64,000 bases of DNA from Agrocybe praecox. Its lineage: Eukaryota > Basidiomycota > Agaricomycetes > Agaricales > Agrocybaceae. The notes beneath the pieces are model-generated. The model was not told the origin of the DNA. It was given only the letters and a program-made list of their open reading frames with translations, and did not search any database. Numbering within the stretch: the stretch's first letter is position 1; each line of letters begins with the position of its first letter. Both the position numbers and the translations under genes were made by a program. The stretch is taken from the NCBI GenBank assembly GCA_964017145.1, contig OZ024847.1, positions 496,001-560,000 of the forward strand. Direction: 5' to 3'. Shown here piece by piece: positions 47,779 to 59,082 of this stretch.

Positions 47779-49088
47779 TCATCGCATTTGACATATCGAT
47801 GCCGGCCGTGTAAAGGATGTCTTCCTCCCCACCTGTTCCCCCTCCTTCATCTCGTTAGGCATTTCCATCCTATTCTCTACAGAGAATCGTCTCTCCGAAG
47901 GAGTCTGGTCCCTGCTTGAGTCGATCAATTCTGTATTCGAGACGTCTGGTTTGCTGGACTCTGATGCAGAAAGCCGGGCACCCCCTTGCGTAGGCCCGTC
48001 GCTTTTCCTGTTTTAATAAGTTCGTACACTGATAGATGCATATAGATTTGAACCCATCCCAAATCAGACGCCATCTTCTCCGATAAAGTTCTGAAATCGA
48101 AAGTTCCACAGTCTTAGTTCTCGGTCGTTTTCAAACGGGTATTGCGCGTTTTATCGTAGGCATTCTTCATGGCGACCTTCTCCAGATCTTCATGCTTCCA
48201 TTTAGCTTCCATAGATGCTCATAGTCGGTGATTTCAAGAGAATACCTCCACACTGCAGGCTGTCGCTCTTACATCGGGGACATTTAACAGGGACGTTGGA
48301 GCAGGGTGAAGTCCGCGTTGAGGCGGCCGCTATTCGGTAAGAGAAATTTATTCTTTTTAAAGGATAACCCCTGCTCAAACCTTTATCGATCTTCGTACCT
48401 CCTTTAGCGCGAATATCCTCACAACGGCCGTGGACGCAGGCATAGGTCACTGGAGGGGAAATGGTTAGGTTGAGCTAGGTGACTTCACAGGAAGGAATTC
48501 CAATACGTATCCCGCGCATGCTAACACTGAAATCTTCTAGCTAGGCCCAATTATGTCTTCAACTTCGAAGACTGGAACATTTAGGGGTCCTCTTTGAGTC
48601 GGGATTTGTGTGTATGGGAGCTGGGAGCCGGGAGCCGTATTAGTGTTGTTTTTTGTGAGGTTCTAGGACCTACAGTTCTTGCCTCCTGGATCCTGTAAGT
48701 CCTACATGAGTCTTCGTCTCCAAATATGTATACAACTACTTATAAGACCTCTCCTGCTGTCAGAAGGAGATCCGGCCTTCCTTTAGACAAACCCTCGTCA
48801 ACACCGCGCGTCTTAACAAAGTACGCAACAAACTCAAGTAGCCCATCCATTCCCATCTTTCCTCGCCTCACAACTTCCCTCATGCTAACTTCTGTGCCCC
48901 AGCCCAATGCATCCTTCATGATGCCATTTAGTATTTCCTCCAACAGCTCGTCACATGGCGATGCGAGATTATCGAAGTCTAACGGATTACATCTAAAGAT
49001 AGCAAGACGGTCCGTCTTCAATCCAAACAGGCCAGTCAACGGTAAGCTCTGGGCAATCTTCTGTATTCGCCAAAGCAGGTTTGACTGA
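47779..49088 (-). pseudogene. Broken zinc-finger-type gene, copy 1
   Basis: Segments in order on the minus strand: SNLLWRIQKIAQSLP, LFGLKTDRLAIFRCNPLDFD, CDELLEEILNGIMKDALGWG, VTYACVHGRCEDIRAKGGTK and CSNVPVKCPRCKSDS (a CxxC knuckle). Then AVWRYSLEITDYEHLWKL in a second frame and EDLEKVAMKNAYDKTRNTR in a third, and a Ser/acidic tail SASESSKPDVSNTELIDSSR. I recall the NVPVxCPxC...SPAVWxYN...H pattern from unnamed basidiomycete proteins. The two frame changes at 48200-48260 suggest single-base losses (for example SPAVW has lost one base). The same breaks are found in copy 2. The copy 1 tail also has a small indel and ends differently. Confidence 0.5.
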
Positions 49089-49149
49089 TTGTTTTTACAG
49101 ATACATTCTCTGTTTTGAGAGCGTCCACACTTAGCCTGTCATCCGGGTT

Positions 49150-49641
49150 TCAGGAAGCAGGAGATAACCGATGATCGATGATCGATGACCCTGTGCCAGG
49201 GGCATGAGCTGCGTGGTCGTTGGTACGTGCTTTGTTTTGGGTAGAATACGAAAGAAGTTCATAATTGAATGTCTTTTTGCCCATTCTATTTTTTTCTCTT
49301 GTTCCTCGCTCAGCTTTGGATTTCGCGGAATCGTGTTGTGTTTTAAACAATATAGATATTCCTACACAATTCATCTTGCATGTGCATTGAGGGATGGCAT
49401 GAGGTTTGTCGTTTATCGTTACAATTTCGATGGCATATATTGCTTTGTTCACGTTATTATAGGTAATACCAAAATATATATCATGAGTCTTATTTATATC
49501 CACCGGTGCATCAAAAAAGCGGATTCCAAAAGAGGCATCGTAGTTCTTCAATGCCGGGAACGTTTGACAGACTTCTGTGAGTCCGGAGAGCCTGTGGGAG
49601 TAGGGCCGAGTTTCATTGTCACAAAAAGTTCTGCTCATCAT
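49150..49641 (-). CDS. Unrecognised open reading frame, copy 1
   Basis: A minus-strand ORF of 163 codons, divergent from the SLATT gene with about 175 bases between the starts. The first 60 residues look protein-like (GLTEVCQTFPALKNYDASFG, RFFDAPVDINKT). The later part may be intron read through, since GTATTACC follows DIYFG. In copy 2 a 2-base indel (ATATATAT versus ATATAT) shifts the frame just after NKTHDI. It could be the first exon of the zinc-finger-type gene below it, or an independent small gene. No family is recognised. Confidence 0.3.
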   Translation of the reverse strand: MMSRTFCDNETRPYSHRLSGLTEVCQTFPALKNYDASFGIRFFDAPVDINKTHDIYFGITYNNVNKAIYAIEIVTINDKPHAIPQCTCKMNCVGISILFKTQHDSAKSKAERGTREKNRMGKKTFNYELLSYSTQNKARTNDHAAHAPGTGSSIIDHRLSPAS

Positions 49642-49816
49642 ACCGCAATAACACCACTAAATTGAATCTGACAGCACTTCATGTGTTTGTTTTATATCTC
49701 TGGCGACGCTCCCTTAAATGCTGAGTTCGTGCCTTTGACGAATCGACGTGCTGTTTCTGAGTTTCTACATTACTTGAGCTTCACGTCCGACTTCCAGCAC
49801 ACGACATCCATTGGCG

Positions 49817-51091
49817 ATGGCCTCTCATGAAGATATTAACACATTCCATGCGCCACACCAGCCTCAATCAAGCGAGGTACCTCAGGAACATATAGACGTA
49901 CAGAGCAGAGAAAGAGACCAGCTAGTCGCGCCACCGTCAAGACCAAGGAGCGATCCATTTGTAGAGGGATCCAGGGACAGCGCTGTATCTGGCAATCAAC
50001 CCCCATCAGTGGGCCCTCGCTTTCTCGGGGCCCAAAGAGACGCCCCCCAGCCCCAGCGATCTCTTCATGGCTCCAATACGAGCATGGAGGTGTACAACGA
50101 GAAGAACATTGACGAGGATAGTCCTAGGGATGCAGGGCATAACAGCAACAATAACGACCATCTTCACCCTCAAACTCGGATTAGAGACACTGATAGTGGC
50201 AAGCAAGAGAATATACATCTCAGACTCTCCATTCCTCCTCAGCCACCTCAGTCTGCCAGAGGTGATGTTTCACGAGTGCAGAGTCAGCGCCAGCCCCGCA
50301 ACATCGAAGCCGGACAATCCATTCGTCCCTCCTTTATTCGGCGACAATCTGAACTTGACTGGATAGTCCCGTCCACAGAAACCAAAGTAACTCGAAATGA
50401 TCGCTTCTTGAACCTGGTTCTTGAGCTAATCTAATATGTGACGCAGGCTAGTAATCTTGCTCAGCGCTTACAGCCCACTCTCGATGTCGCCATGGCCGAA
50501 AAGGACAAATATGCTTTAAAGGCAAAGTGGACAGGGTGGACCCTCAACGCAGCAATTGGCATTCAAGTCCTACTAGGATCTCTCACTACAGGGCTTTCTG
50601 CGGTGGCTACGTCTGGACACAAGTCGGCTGGTGCTTTCCTCTTTTTAAACATAGCTTTTTCTCATGAAAGCCTCATTTAACAGACAGCTGTCAGTACGAC
50701 TATCCTCGGTACGTTCTCCCACCGGAAAAAACAAGCTTACTTTTTTTTTCATCATTCACTAACCGATCCATCTACTTTTATACCTCCTCCAGGTGCCCTT
50801 GCAACTTTAGTCGCCTCTTACCTGGCAAGGGCGCGTGGGTCAAATGAGCCAGAACTATCTATAACTCGCGTGAAGGATCTCGAGCAGTTTATCCGAGAAT
50901 GCGAAGCGTTCAAAATGGACCATGGCCACATTACGGGACACGAATTTGACCATGAGCTGGAATCGAAGAGGAGAAAGTTTGAAGAGTTACTCGGTAATGC
51001 TAATGGGTAGGTTTTAACTTTTAGTGGTTCTGAAGTTATATGCCTTCCTAACCCACTGACCAGGGAACGAAGACTTGCGCCGCCAGTGTAA
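49817..51091 (+). CDS. Fungal SLATT-domain protein, copy 1
   Basis: Five exons (49817-50386, 50447-50630, 50688-50708, 50793-51006, 51064-51091) join in frame to 338 aa. The third exon is only 21 nt. Residues 1-190 are low-complexity (Pro, Gln, Ser, Asn, Asp), probably disordered. Then come LAQRLQPTLDVAMAEKDKYA, a first membrane helix NAAIGIQVLLGSLTTGLSAV, a second STTILGALATLVASYLARA, then RGSNEPELS and a charged helix KDLEQFIRECEAFKMDHGH. This is the two-helix SLATT_fungal domain (SMODS and SLOG-associating 2TM effector family). Bacterial relatives are predicted pore-forming effectors of conflict systems; the fungal role is unknown. The start is the ATG two codons after an in-frame TTG. It is nearly identical to the gene at 61834. 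Confidence 0.88.
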
Positions 51092-51834
51092 TCAAGACTT
51101 TGCCTTTGTATGGATCATTTTTGTTGGTATCAACGTCATACGTTCGTGTACAAGACTCAGCTCGTTGCATTTATGCTATCTTTGTTAGGTTTTAATCCTT
51201 TACGATCGAAGGATATATGCACCTACTGAGGTTCCGTCGTAAAACTCTTTGACTATCCGTTAAAACTCGTACTTACTTCCGGTATGGGCGTCATTTAACT
51301 GAATTCTCTCCACACGGATATTCTATTGGGAGGTCTATTTTTATCTCGCCGGTGTCAGTCTGTCGAATTTATCAAACGTCGATTATCCAAATGAGCAACG
51401 CTGGCGTAGATATCAATTCGCACTATTATAGGCTTGCGGCAGGCCAGTCATAATTACCGACTAACATTGAGAACCCGCCCAGGGGTTTTCCTGCTTTCTT
51501 ACACTCCGCGAGCAATCAAATGATGCCTCATAGTAAATGATACTTGTATGCTGCTTGTGGCATATTTTTTCTTCTTCTGCACATAGACTCTTTGTCGGAC
51601 TATATCCGTCATCATGTCCAGGGAAACATCTCACGACAATGCTCACGCCCCACATCGATCATCTCGAGAAAATATGCTCTTAACCTAGCATTTGTTTCCC
51701 TCATTCTTTTCCAGCTCAACCTCCACATAGATATCGCAATCCTACGAGTAGTATCCAGGTCGGAAGGGTATGAAACCTCTTCACCATCCTGTGCAAAGCC
51801 AATCGTGAGTGACAGACGATTATATCCAGATTAC
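51092..51834. other. Intergenic between SLATT and DUF6534 genes
   Basis: Conserved in copy 2 (63120-63895). A plus-strand ATG at about 51614 begins MSRETSHDNAHAPHRSSREN and soon stops. In copy 2 the same place reads MSRETYSRQCPRPTSIIS. The frame is not conserved between the copies, so it is not called a gene. Confidence 0.35.
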
Positions 51835-53103
51835 GTGAAAGACAGTGAACTCTTAATACGCTCAGGTCTGGGACCCTGGTGAGTGATCGTTTGTATTTAA
51901 TCCCGGAGCTCATGTAGGCAACCATCTAGCTGTTATGCAACCTTTTTAACGCTGGTGGTTTCGGGCTTCTATCAGCCCAAGTCTGTTAGTCCCGTTGCTC
52001 TCACTAAACAATATCTATCTGAGTATTAGCTTCCTTTTAGACTTGTATATTCTCGCCTTTACGGACGACAACTGGTACATGAACCTCTTGGTGTACGGCA
52101 TATACCTGCTCGAAATGGCCCAAACTCTGGAAATATCCCGATCGATGTTTCAGTTGTTCGTATACAACTTTCTCGACAAGGATGCCTTGGACGATATCGA
52201 CGATCTTTGGTTCTCCGTTCCCATAATCGGAGGGATAGGTGCACTTCGTTATATATCTTCCCTTTATTGCACCGCTGACAACTGGTTCATGTAGTCGCCT
52301 GTGTCGTCCAAATATTCTACGTCTATCGTATCTATATGCTTCGTGAGGTCCTCCGAAGCTCGAAAGTAATCGTAGGAGTGGCGGCATTTGTAACCTTTGT
52401 ACGTTCTTTTTCTTCCATGTCCTGCGAGACTCTAAATTTAAGGTGCTCTATAAATAGGTTTCTGTAGGACAACTGGCAAGCAGCATTGCGCTTGGTATCG
52501 AAATGTCGCAGCTCGATAAATTCAGCTCGATAAAGATACCACGCGTTCAGATTGCAGCCGGGGTAAGTTTGTGGAATTATCTGTCCGTATGTCAGCAGAA
52601 TTGATCCATAACAGATATGGTTGGCAGGAGAAGCGACGTGTGATATCTTGATTGCGATCTGCATGACACATATCGTTAGTACCCGGCCCTTCTGATACAT
52701 GTTACCACCTCTAACGAAGGTGCACTCCAGCTGCTTCGTACTGTTGGAGGAAGCTCTGGATACACACGGATATACGCTCGTAGGATCATGCGTCTAAGTA
52801 TCGAGACTGGTACCTTAACAGGTGTGTAGGCTCTTACAACATTGTGGTTTGCCGTTCACGATGCTTTTCCTGGTTTTATAAATAGCCACGGTAGCGGTCC
52901 TGAACATTATCCTTGTGATGTTTAAAGGTCGAAAGCTTTATTACCAAACTAGTGCCACAGTTGTATCAAAACTTTACTCAAATACACTGCTGGCGTCGTT
53001 AAATAGTAGGATGGAATTGACATCGGAAGAGGACAAAAGGGAAAGGGATGACTTGTCGGTCTTAGTGTTCAATAGTGACTCTACCATTTATCAGAATAAA
53101 TAG
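51835..53103 (+). CDS. DUF6534-type seven-helix membrane protein (start codon changed)
   Basis: A basidiomycete membrane protein family (DUF6534) of unknown role. Segments in order: SGLGPW, LLCNLFNAGGFGLLSAQ, LYILAFTDDNWYMNLLVYGI, LLEMAQTLEISRSMFQLFVY, DLWFSVPIIGGI, VACVVQIFYVYRIYMLREVL, QLASSIALGIEMSQLDKFSS, IWLAGEATCDILIAICMTHI, RIMRLSIETGTLTATVAVLN and KLYSNTLLASLNSRMEL. It ends at 53103. All signature blocks are present and the introns are short. At the expected start, copy 1 reads GTG (51835) where copy 2 has ATG (63896), so translation would need another start. The first junction after GPW is not perfect either. The gene may be newly inactivated or start elsewhere. Confidence 0.72.
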
Positions 53104-53478
53104 ATATTTATCATAAAGAATCAATCCAAACTTGACTTGGGAGCCTTACGTACTATTCTGGCTGGGCTTGAGATGTTGTCTCTGAGATAATTGCGATGCT
53201 CGTTTCTGCTGCTGCTGTGATGACTATTCGCCATTCAAATAACATGTCAGACATTTCATGGAAATATCTCGATTTCCAGCGAAGTAGATTTATCCTAAGA
53301 AAGAAATTCGAAACAGCGGAGGCGACAAATGTTCCCATTCTCTAGAAGACTATCCCTACAGCGGCGGTGCCGGAGAACCATGTTAGGCATTGAACTTTAA
53401 ATACTAAAGCTAGCTACGTGACGATGCACAGTATTTCCTGTACATGCCAGAAGGAATTCAGGAAAAAATACAAGGTGC
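53104..53478. other. Intergenic up to the assembly gap
   Basis: No gene is supported. This stretch does not resemble the sequence before 41017, so the left boundary of duplication copy 2 is inside the gap or at its right edge. Confidence 0.4.
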
Positions 53479-53678
53479 NNNNNNNNNNNNNNNNNNNNNN
53501 NNNNNNNNNNNNNNNNNNNNNNNNNNNNNNNNNNNNNNNNNNNNNNNNNNNNNNNNNNNNNNNNNNNNNNNNNNNNNNNNNNNNNNNNNNNNNNNNNNNN
53601 NNNNNNNNNNNNNNNNNNNNNNNNNNNNNNNNNNNNNNNNNNNNNNNNNNNNNNNNNNNNNNNNNNNNNNNNNNNNNN
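53479..53678. other. Assembly gap of 200 N
   Basis: A run of exactly 200 undetermined bases at the junction between the two tandem copies. The round number suggests a placeholder of unknown true length. Confidence 0.99.
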
Positions 53679-54443
53679 TATCAAGGGAGTAAAGTCGTCC
53701 TTAGAGTGATGGTGATACTGTTCGTATTGACGATGTCATCGTCATGTCTGATTCTCGGATTATTCCTGTCTACCGTCGAAGGTACGTAATTTTATACCGG
53801 TACTTCCCTATCTCAGTGACAACCAAACCAACAATTACTATCTGCTTACGGTTTTGTTGCATCTACAGTCGTTGTCCTACCCGGAGGGTCAATGTGCGTT
53901 CTCGGGAACCAGACCGTAGAGTACTTCCGGGTATTCTGGGTCCTAATACTTCTATTCGAGACTTTCCTGTGTGTCTTGGCCGTAATTCGGGGAGTACGGA
54001 TAAGGCAGTCCTTCGGCCCCTTCTCTCTATACACCTGTGGAAGGCAGCTGGTGGATGTGCTTTTCCGTGATTCGTTGATATACTTCTTAGCAATATTTCT
54101 TGGATGCTTCGCCAGCGTTCTCGTTTTCGAGTTCGCGCCAGTACGTTCCTCATCTCCTCTTGCATTTCCTTATATATGACGTCAGGCTAATGATTCAATC
54201 GAATACCTCTAGATTGGTCTCAAGGAAACGACGATTGGATACGACATCGCCTTCCCAAATCTCATGGCGTGTAGGCTTATCCTCAGCACGCGAGGTGCGG
54301 TAAAAGCACAAGTTTCAATGATGACTCATCTGGAGTCCAATTTTCCTACCACGGAGGCGTCTGCTCCACGAATAGGGGGAAATGCGACATCTGTAGCGAA
54401 TGAACGATTGAGCTTTGCACCGCTTAGTTATCGTGATGTATAA
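53679..54443 (+). CDS. DUF6533-type membrane protein, copy 2 (5' end in gap)
   Basis: 3' part of a second copy of the gene at 40040. It carries QGSKVVLRVMVILFVLTMSS, then VEYFRVFWVLILLFETFLCV, GRQLVDVLFRDSLIYFLAIF and the last exon IGYDIAFPNLMACRLILSTR through SYRDV, with the same splice sites. The first helices lie in the assembly gap. Differences from copy 1 are mostly silent or conservative (for example G to E before YFRVF), so the protein is probably still under constraint. Confidence 0.75.
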
Positions 54444-54741
54444 ATTTAAAAAAATTGACAATCAAAATAATTATAATAGGAGACGATTCATGGTGGAGGC
54501 AGTATGATGCGCTGTTTGCACCAAAAATCTCAAGGTGCCTTTTTTTTTTTTTTTTTGATCGGAGCGATTTTTTTTGCGATCACTTTTTATTTACAACTAC
54601 GATCTAAATGCACTTCAATTCCCTTTCCAGTATTTCGCGCGCTTCTGGAAATCTGGGAAGCACCCTGCACTTGAACGGTTTGGCACCCCTACGGAATTTG
54701 ATTAAGTTTTGAAATTAATGGTACGATTACGCAGCTACGAC

Positions 54742-56963
54742 TCACACAGTAAGACCATAGTCGACAAACTCGTCAGAAGATGGTAAAACCGCATTTCCGT
54801 TTGCGTCTAACTCCGGGGCCAATGTTGATGCCCACAAGAAGGTGGCGATGGTAATACTCATAGTATGTATTGCATAATACATCCCGGGGCATATCCTAAT
54901 CCAAAATTGATTAACGGGGATACGATGCGGTCTTTTTCGGGATCAAAGGGCCATTTTACCTTCTTCCAAATCCGAAAGTAGAGTGACCAGCAGGATTCGT
55001 ACCCTCAACCGGCACACCCAAGTGACGTTCTGGCTTGAACTCCCCAGGATCCACATAGAGATTCCTATATTCTTAAGCATGAGATTTTTCATAGTCGCCT
55101 GTGCTATAAAATTGACCTATTTATTTCCCTTGAAACGTAGTAGGTTGGTAAATTCGTGCACGTCCACATGAAGCAACTTGACGCACCATATGTTGGCAAT
55201 TATAAGAGAGCCTGTACAAGTCGCGGAGAAATTATGACCTTGTTCTCAGTATACAAGACGCTACGTACCCTTCGGAATTAAGTATCCTTTATACCAGTCA
55301 TCCTGGTAATATGCAGCTCACATCAACTACAAAATGAAACAGACATTATCAGCTCATACCTGTGTTGCCTTGTGTGGAACGCCTACGCTCTAGATTAGAT
55401 TTGTACTGTCTTTAGAAGCAACATACCCATAGGTCCCGGAGGTCTCCATCGCAGTGCTTCTTTCATAATCGCTTGAATATATGGGAGCTTTTCAATATCA
55501 TGTGAGTTTGGAGGATGCTCTCGACCAATTACTTCATCCAACTCTTGGTGGGCCTTAAGCATGATCTCTGGATATAGTACCATAGCGAGAAAGAAGTAGA
55601 TCATTGCAGCTGACGTCTTGGATCGATTTATGATCCAGTGAGCACGAACCCTTGAGGTTCTGAGCATTTAATAACTCACTGTCTCTGCACCTGCCATACT
55701 TAGGAGGTATTAGTCGAGGTATATATACGAGACACCGAATTTTGTTCTCACAATAACATTCCAGGAAGCCATGCTGATTCTCTCTTAGAAAGCTTGAGTT
55801 GCTCTTCATTCTCAATCAAATCGGCAATGAAACAAGGTTTGAGATCTCCCGATGTCTATAGAGAACGTATGTCAATGTCACTAGCCACTCGACAACGAGA
55901 TGCCATGAATTCGCACCTTCCTCCTTCGAACGTCTCTGTTAAACCCATCAAACATTCCCGTTTGCTCTTCATGCCATTTGATAGCATCTCGTTTCCATTT
56001 TGCCATCCACGATGGCAAGTACTTCAAGGCTGGGATTATTTCAACCAGGAACGCACCTGGAGCAGCCGAATTTGTTAACATGTTTACTACCGCAAAGATA
56101 CGCTTCATTAAAGGTGTATCTTCGTCTGTAATAATATCCCAATCATATATCGAGCCGAGCGTAGACGATGTCGACAATCTGGTATAGTATATTCAAACTC
56201 AAGGCTTCGAAGCACAGATGAGGACCAGAATTAGCGTAAAACATACCTTTTGAGTTGCTTTTCCCAGCTATCCGGTGAATTCAATATACCTATAGTAGTA
56301 TGGATTGCTTCCATCTTTTGTATTGACTGGTACCTGGTGACGGCTCGTTGGTTAAATCCCACATGGGCGGCTCGGCGAAGTTTCCGCACTCTAATGGAGA
56401 ATTTTATATCATTGAATCATGATAGTGAATGGTGAGGATGACACCTTACATTGGGCCGTATGAAGTGAATGCTAAAGAGGCACCACCCGTAAGGAATTCG
56501 TCGACTACTATGAATGTTGGCCGGTCACTGTATATCTTCGAACGACGTTCTACAAAATGTGAGTTCATAAAGCTCAAAATAAAAGGATTAAGCAACTACC
56601 TAAAAGTTCGTTCGCATCCTGGAATGTATTCAAGACAATCGCTGGCTGTCCTGCCAAATTGAGCGAGAATATCGGTCCTATGATAGAATTCAGCGTCCCT
56701 ATAAAGACGATCGATCAAATCCGACCAGACGCACCGTATTCCTTACTCCACTGCGTGAACTTGAACCAAGGAAGCGATTTAGGGACCTGCAGAGCGTTTC
56801 CCAGAAGAGGTAGTCCGCGAGGACCTGGCGGCATTGAACGCACGCGCTGGGCATATTTCACGAGTCGAGGGAAGACGACAGCTGCTACCAGACCAATAAT
56901 CACCCAGTAGGATGTATCATATTGTTCTTGGAAAATGGAAGATAATCTTGAGGAAAGTGGCAT
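54742..56963 (-). CDS. Cytochrome P450 monooxygenase, copy 2
   Basis: Tandem paralogue of the P450 at 42076-44311 with the same exon plan. Conserved parts: anchor SYWVIIGLVAAVVFPRLV, hinge PPGPRGLPLLGNALQVPKS, RAAHVGFNQRA, TSAAMIYFFLAMVLYPEIML, KEALRWRPPGPMG (ExxR kept), and the heme loop HSTFGFGRR/CPGMYYAI with the Cys ligand. The short exon after PPGPMG reads VPHKATQ here and IPHKTKQ in copy 1; both use the same GTATGT donor and different acceptor contexts. No stop or frameshift was found. Substitutions lie outside the catalytic motifs, so both copies should be active, perhaps with altered substrate range. Confidence 0.88.
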
Positions 56964-58911
56964 TCCGACAGAGAATCAAGAAAGGTGGTGGGAAGGGTAT
57001 GTGCATATAACGACTCATCATTGACTTAAGTACACGGCCCCACACGAGGTAATTATACAACATACCATAACTCCGTTGCACGACATAATACATAGCTGAC
57101 AACAGCCATTCTATCATGTATTTTTACTCCAAATTCTGTGAGACACCGAAAAAAAGCGCTTGAAGCTTTTCCCACCGAATAGCTCGTAGGGGTAACCACA
57201 CGCTGGCGTATACTTGGAGAAAGCGGTGGAACATTTTGTATTTATTTAGGGTCCAGGTCTCTTCTACTTGGTGGGATCCGTTCGAGAATGGGAAGTCAGA
57301 GTGTGATTACACCTCGACGACTTCGGAGTCTTGTATCGACCGATTCAATATGTTATCACACGCACACCGCTTAGCACAAATTGTTCGGCTCCCACATTAG
57401 CTCGGTTACTTTGTATACATTGCCATAAGTTACAGTATCTCAACTTGAACAAAAGAACTGGCGGATTGTCATATAACTCATGAGTACTGAGTCCCGATTC
57501 GCCAACCGACAAGCACTGCATAAATCACCTCCGTACTCGTTCTCACCAAGTTCTCACAGCGCGTGACGACAGTGACGCGCATCAAAATACGCATCACGCT
57601 AATTTTGGACTTCGTCATATTTTAGGATTCGGCGTAAAAACTTACGGTGAAAATTTCGCGTTAAGCAATCCTTGTCCAATAGCGAGTGCTAATTTGACCA
57701 AGTGCCCCAAGAATCTCATTAGTCGGTGATGTGATCAATTCACGTACATATCTAATTCTAAAGCCTGTTCATCATGTTGTTACTCGGTCCTCGTCATCTT
57801 TCTGCCTCAACTCTGGAACTATGTCCGTCCGTACGACGCCTCCTGGTCCCTGGGGTATACCACTATTGGGCAATGCTCTTCCAGACGAAGTTGGGTACTG
57901 TTCATGCGTATGGAAATTGAAGGGAAGGAAAGGTGCAGAAACTAAGGTTACTGGCTGTATTGACAGTAGTCAAAAGCAACGTACAGGCAGAGTATTGTAA
58001 CAATGCTAATTGCATCAAGGCACACCTTATTATTTGCAGACATAAACGGAACAAGGGTGGGAAGACTGAAAGTTACAGTACGTGAACGGTATCTGGTGTT
58101 CTGTACTCCGTTCGTCATCGTGTTAGCAATTTACTCAATTTATACTTCAATACATCATACTGTGGTAAAATTTTCGAAAGGGATCCACGTACAGTAGCGG
58201 TTTGCGCGCCTGTCTATGAAGATATCAATAACGAGGGTGAGACAAATACTATATTTTTTCTGGGGAGTACAAACAAGTAGGACTAATATATATGTAATTC
58301 TACTTGTAACGATACTCAGGGGGCAAGATATGGAATTAAATCAAAACAGGAAAGGTTTATCTAGGCGAAAAGAAGTTTTCCAAGAGAAATTAAACAAGCG
58401 ACAGAGAACCCCTAAGGGTGCCTCGCATGCAAATGAAATCTAGACTAAAAGGAAATTTCAAAATAATGTGAGGTGATGAAAAACATGAAATAAACACTAA
58501 AAGTGGTCCTATGTTTAAAAATAGTAATGAAAAGAGAAAGGGACTCATGGGGATGTGGTAGATGATAAAGAAAAAGAACGATGAGGAAAAATGACTAGTT
58601 CCGCTGATTATAGAAGACGCAACAAGTGCGTGGGAATGCGCACTTGGGGTGCGCGTCGAAATAGTGCGATTGTGCGATTTCCGGGTATACGCTGTGTGCG
58701 TACCCTACATGCACACAAATTACGAGAATGTAAGTTTATGCACGCCATTGCAGAAGCCTTACTATAAGTAGGAGAAGTATTTAAACACTATGTAGAATAA
58801 CTTGGCAAGTAACCTGGCTCCCCGTATATCGAGAAATCAACCAAACATGGCCGCTAACTGGAAATCAGTGCAATGTTTCACACTAATAAGTAGTTTCTGA
58901 TTTTAGCGTGG
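56964..58911. other. P450 copy 2 flank and divergent stretch
   Basis: Matches 44312-45640 up to about 58230. From about 58235 to 58700 the sequence is unlike copy 1 (which has about 140 other bases there). It is A-rich, with no gene, and reads like an inserted or replaced segment. The match to copy 1 resumes near 58712. Confidence 0.45.
57821..57900 (+). pseudogene. P450 N-terminal relic, copy 2
   Basis: Reads MSVRTTPPGPWGIPLLGNAL, closer to the P450 hinge consensus than its counterpart at 45147. No further P450 motif follows. Confidence 0.45.
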
Positions 58912-59082
58912 TGGAGCAGTCCAGTATGCAGCTATATGGCGTAGCTGGACTCGGAAGCGCGTCGAGCAGCCTCGCACGATGGCAGTAATGGGCAAGGATG
59001 GAATGGATTCGGCTATGTACGCGTCGGGGTCACATATAGTCTGTACACAATCTAATCTAATCAGACCGGTTGCACTGCCACA
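58912..59082. mobile_element. Candidate 171-bp insertion (MITE-like), copy 2 only
   Basis: Copy 1 near 45905 reads TTTTGGCGTGGTAATTTC with no insert. Copy 2 carries 171 extra bases at this point, flanked by GTGG on both sides (58908-58911 and 59083-59086). The ends TGGAGCAGT and ACTGCCACA are partly inverted (7 of 9). It is short, has no ORF and may be a miniature element. Confidence 0.5.

Larger units (their letters stand above)
41017..51930. repeat. Tandem segmental duplication, copy 1
   Basis: Direct, near-identical match to 53679-64000. The offset is 12660 at the DUF6533 gene, 12652 at the P450 gene and 12017 at the SLATT gene; the change is due to indels. The shared order is DUF6533 3' half, P450, P450 relic, zinc-finger pseudogene, SLATT and DUF6534 start. 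Coding segments differ by only a few percent by eye. Confidence 0.92.

Noticed and set aside
49204..49665. 153-codon plus ORF
   Set aside because: Antisense shadow of the minus-strand frame at 49150-49641, and broken in copy 2.
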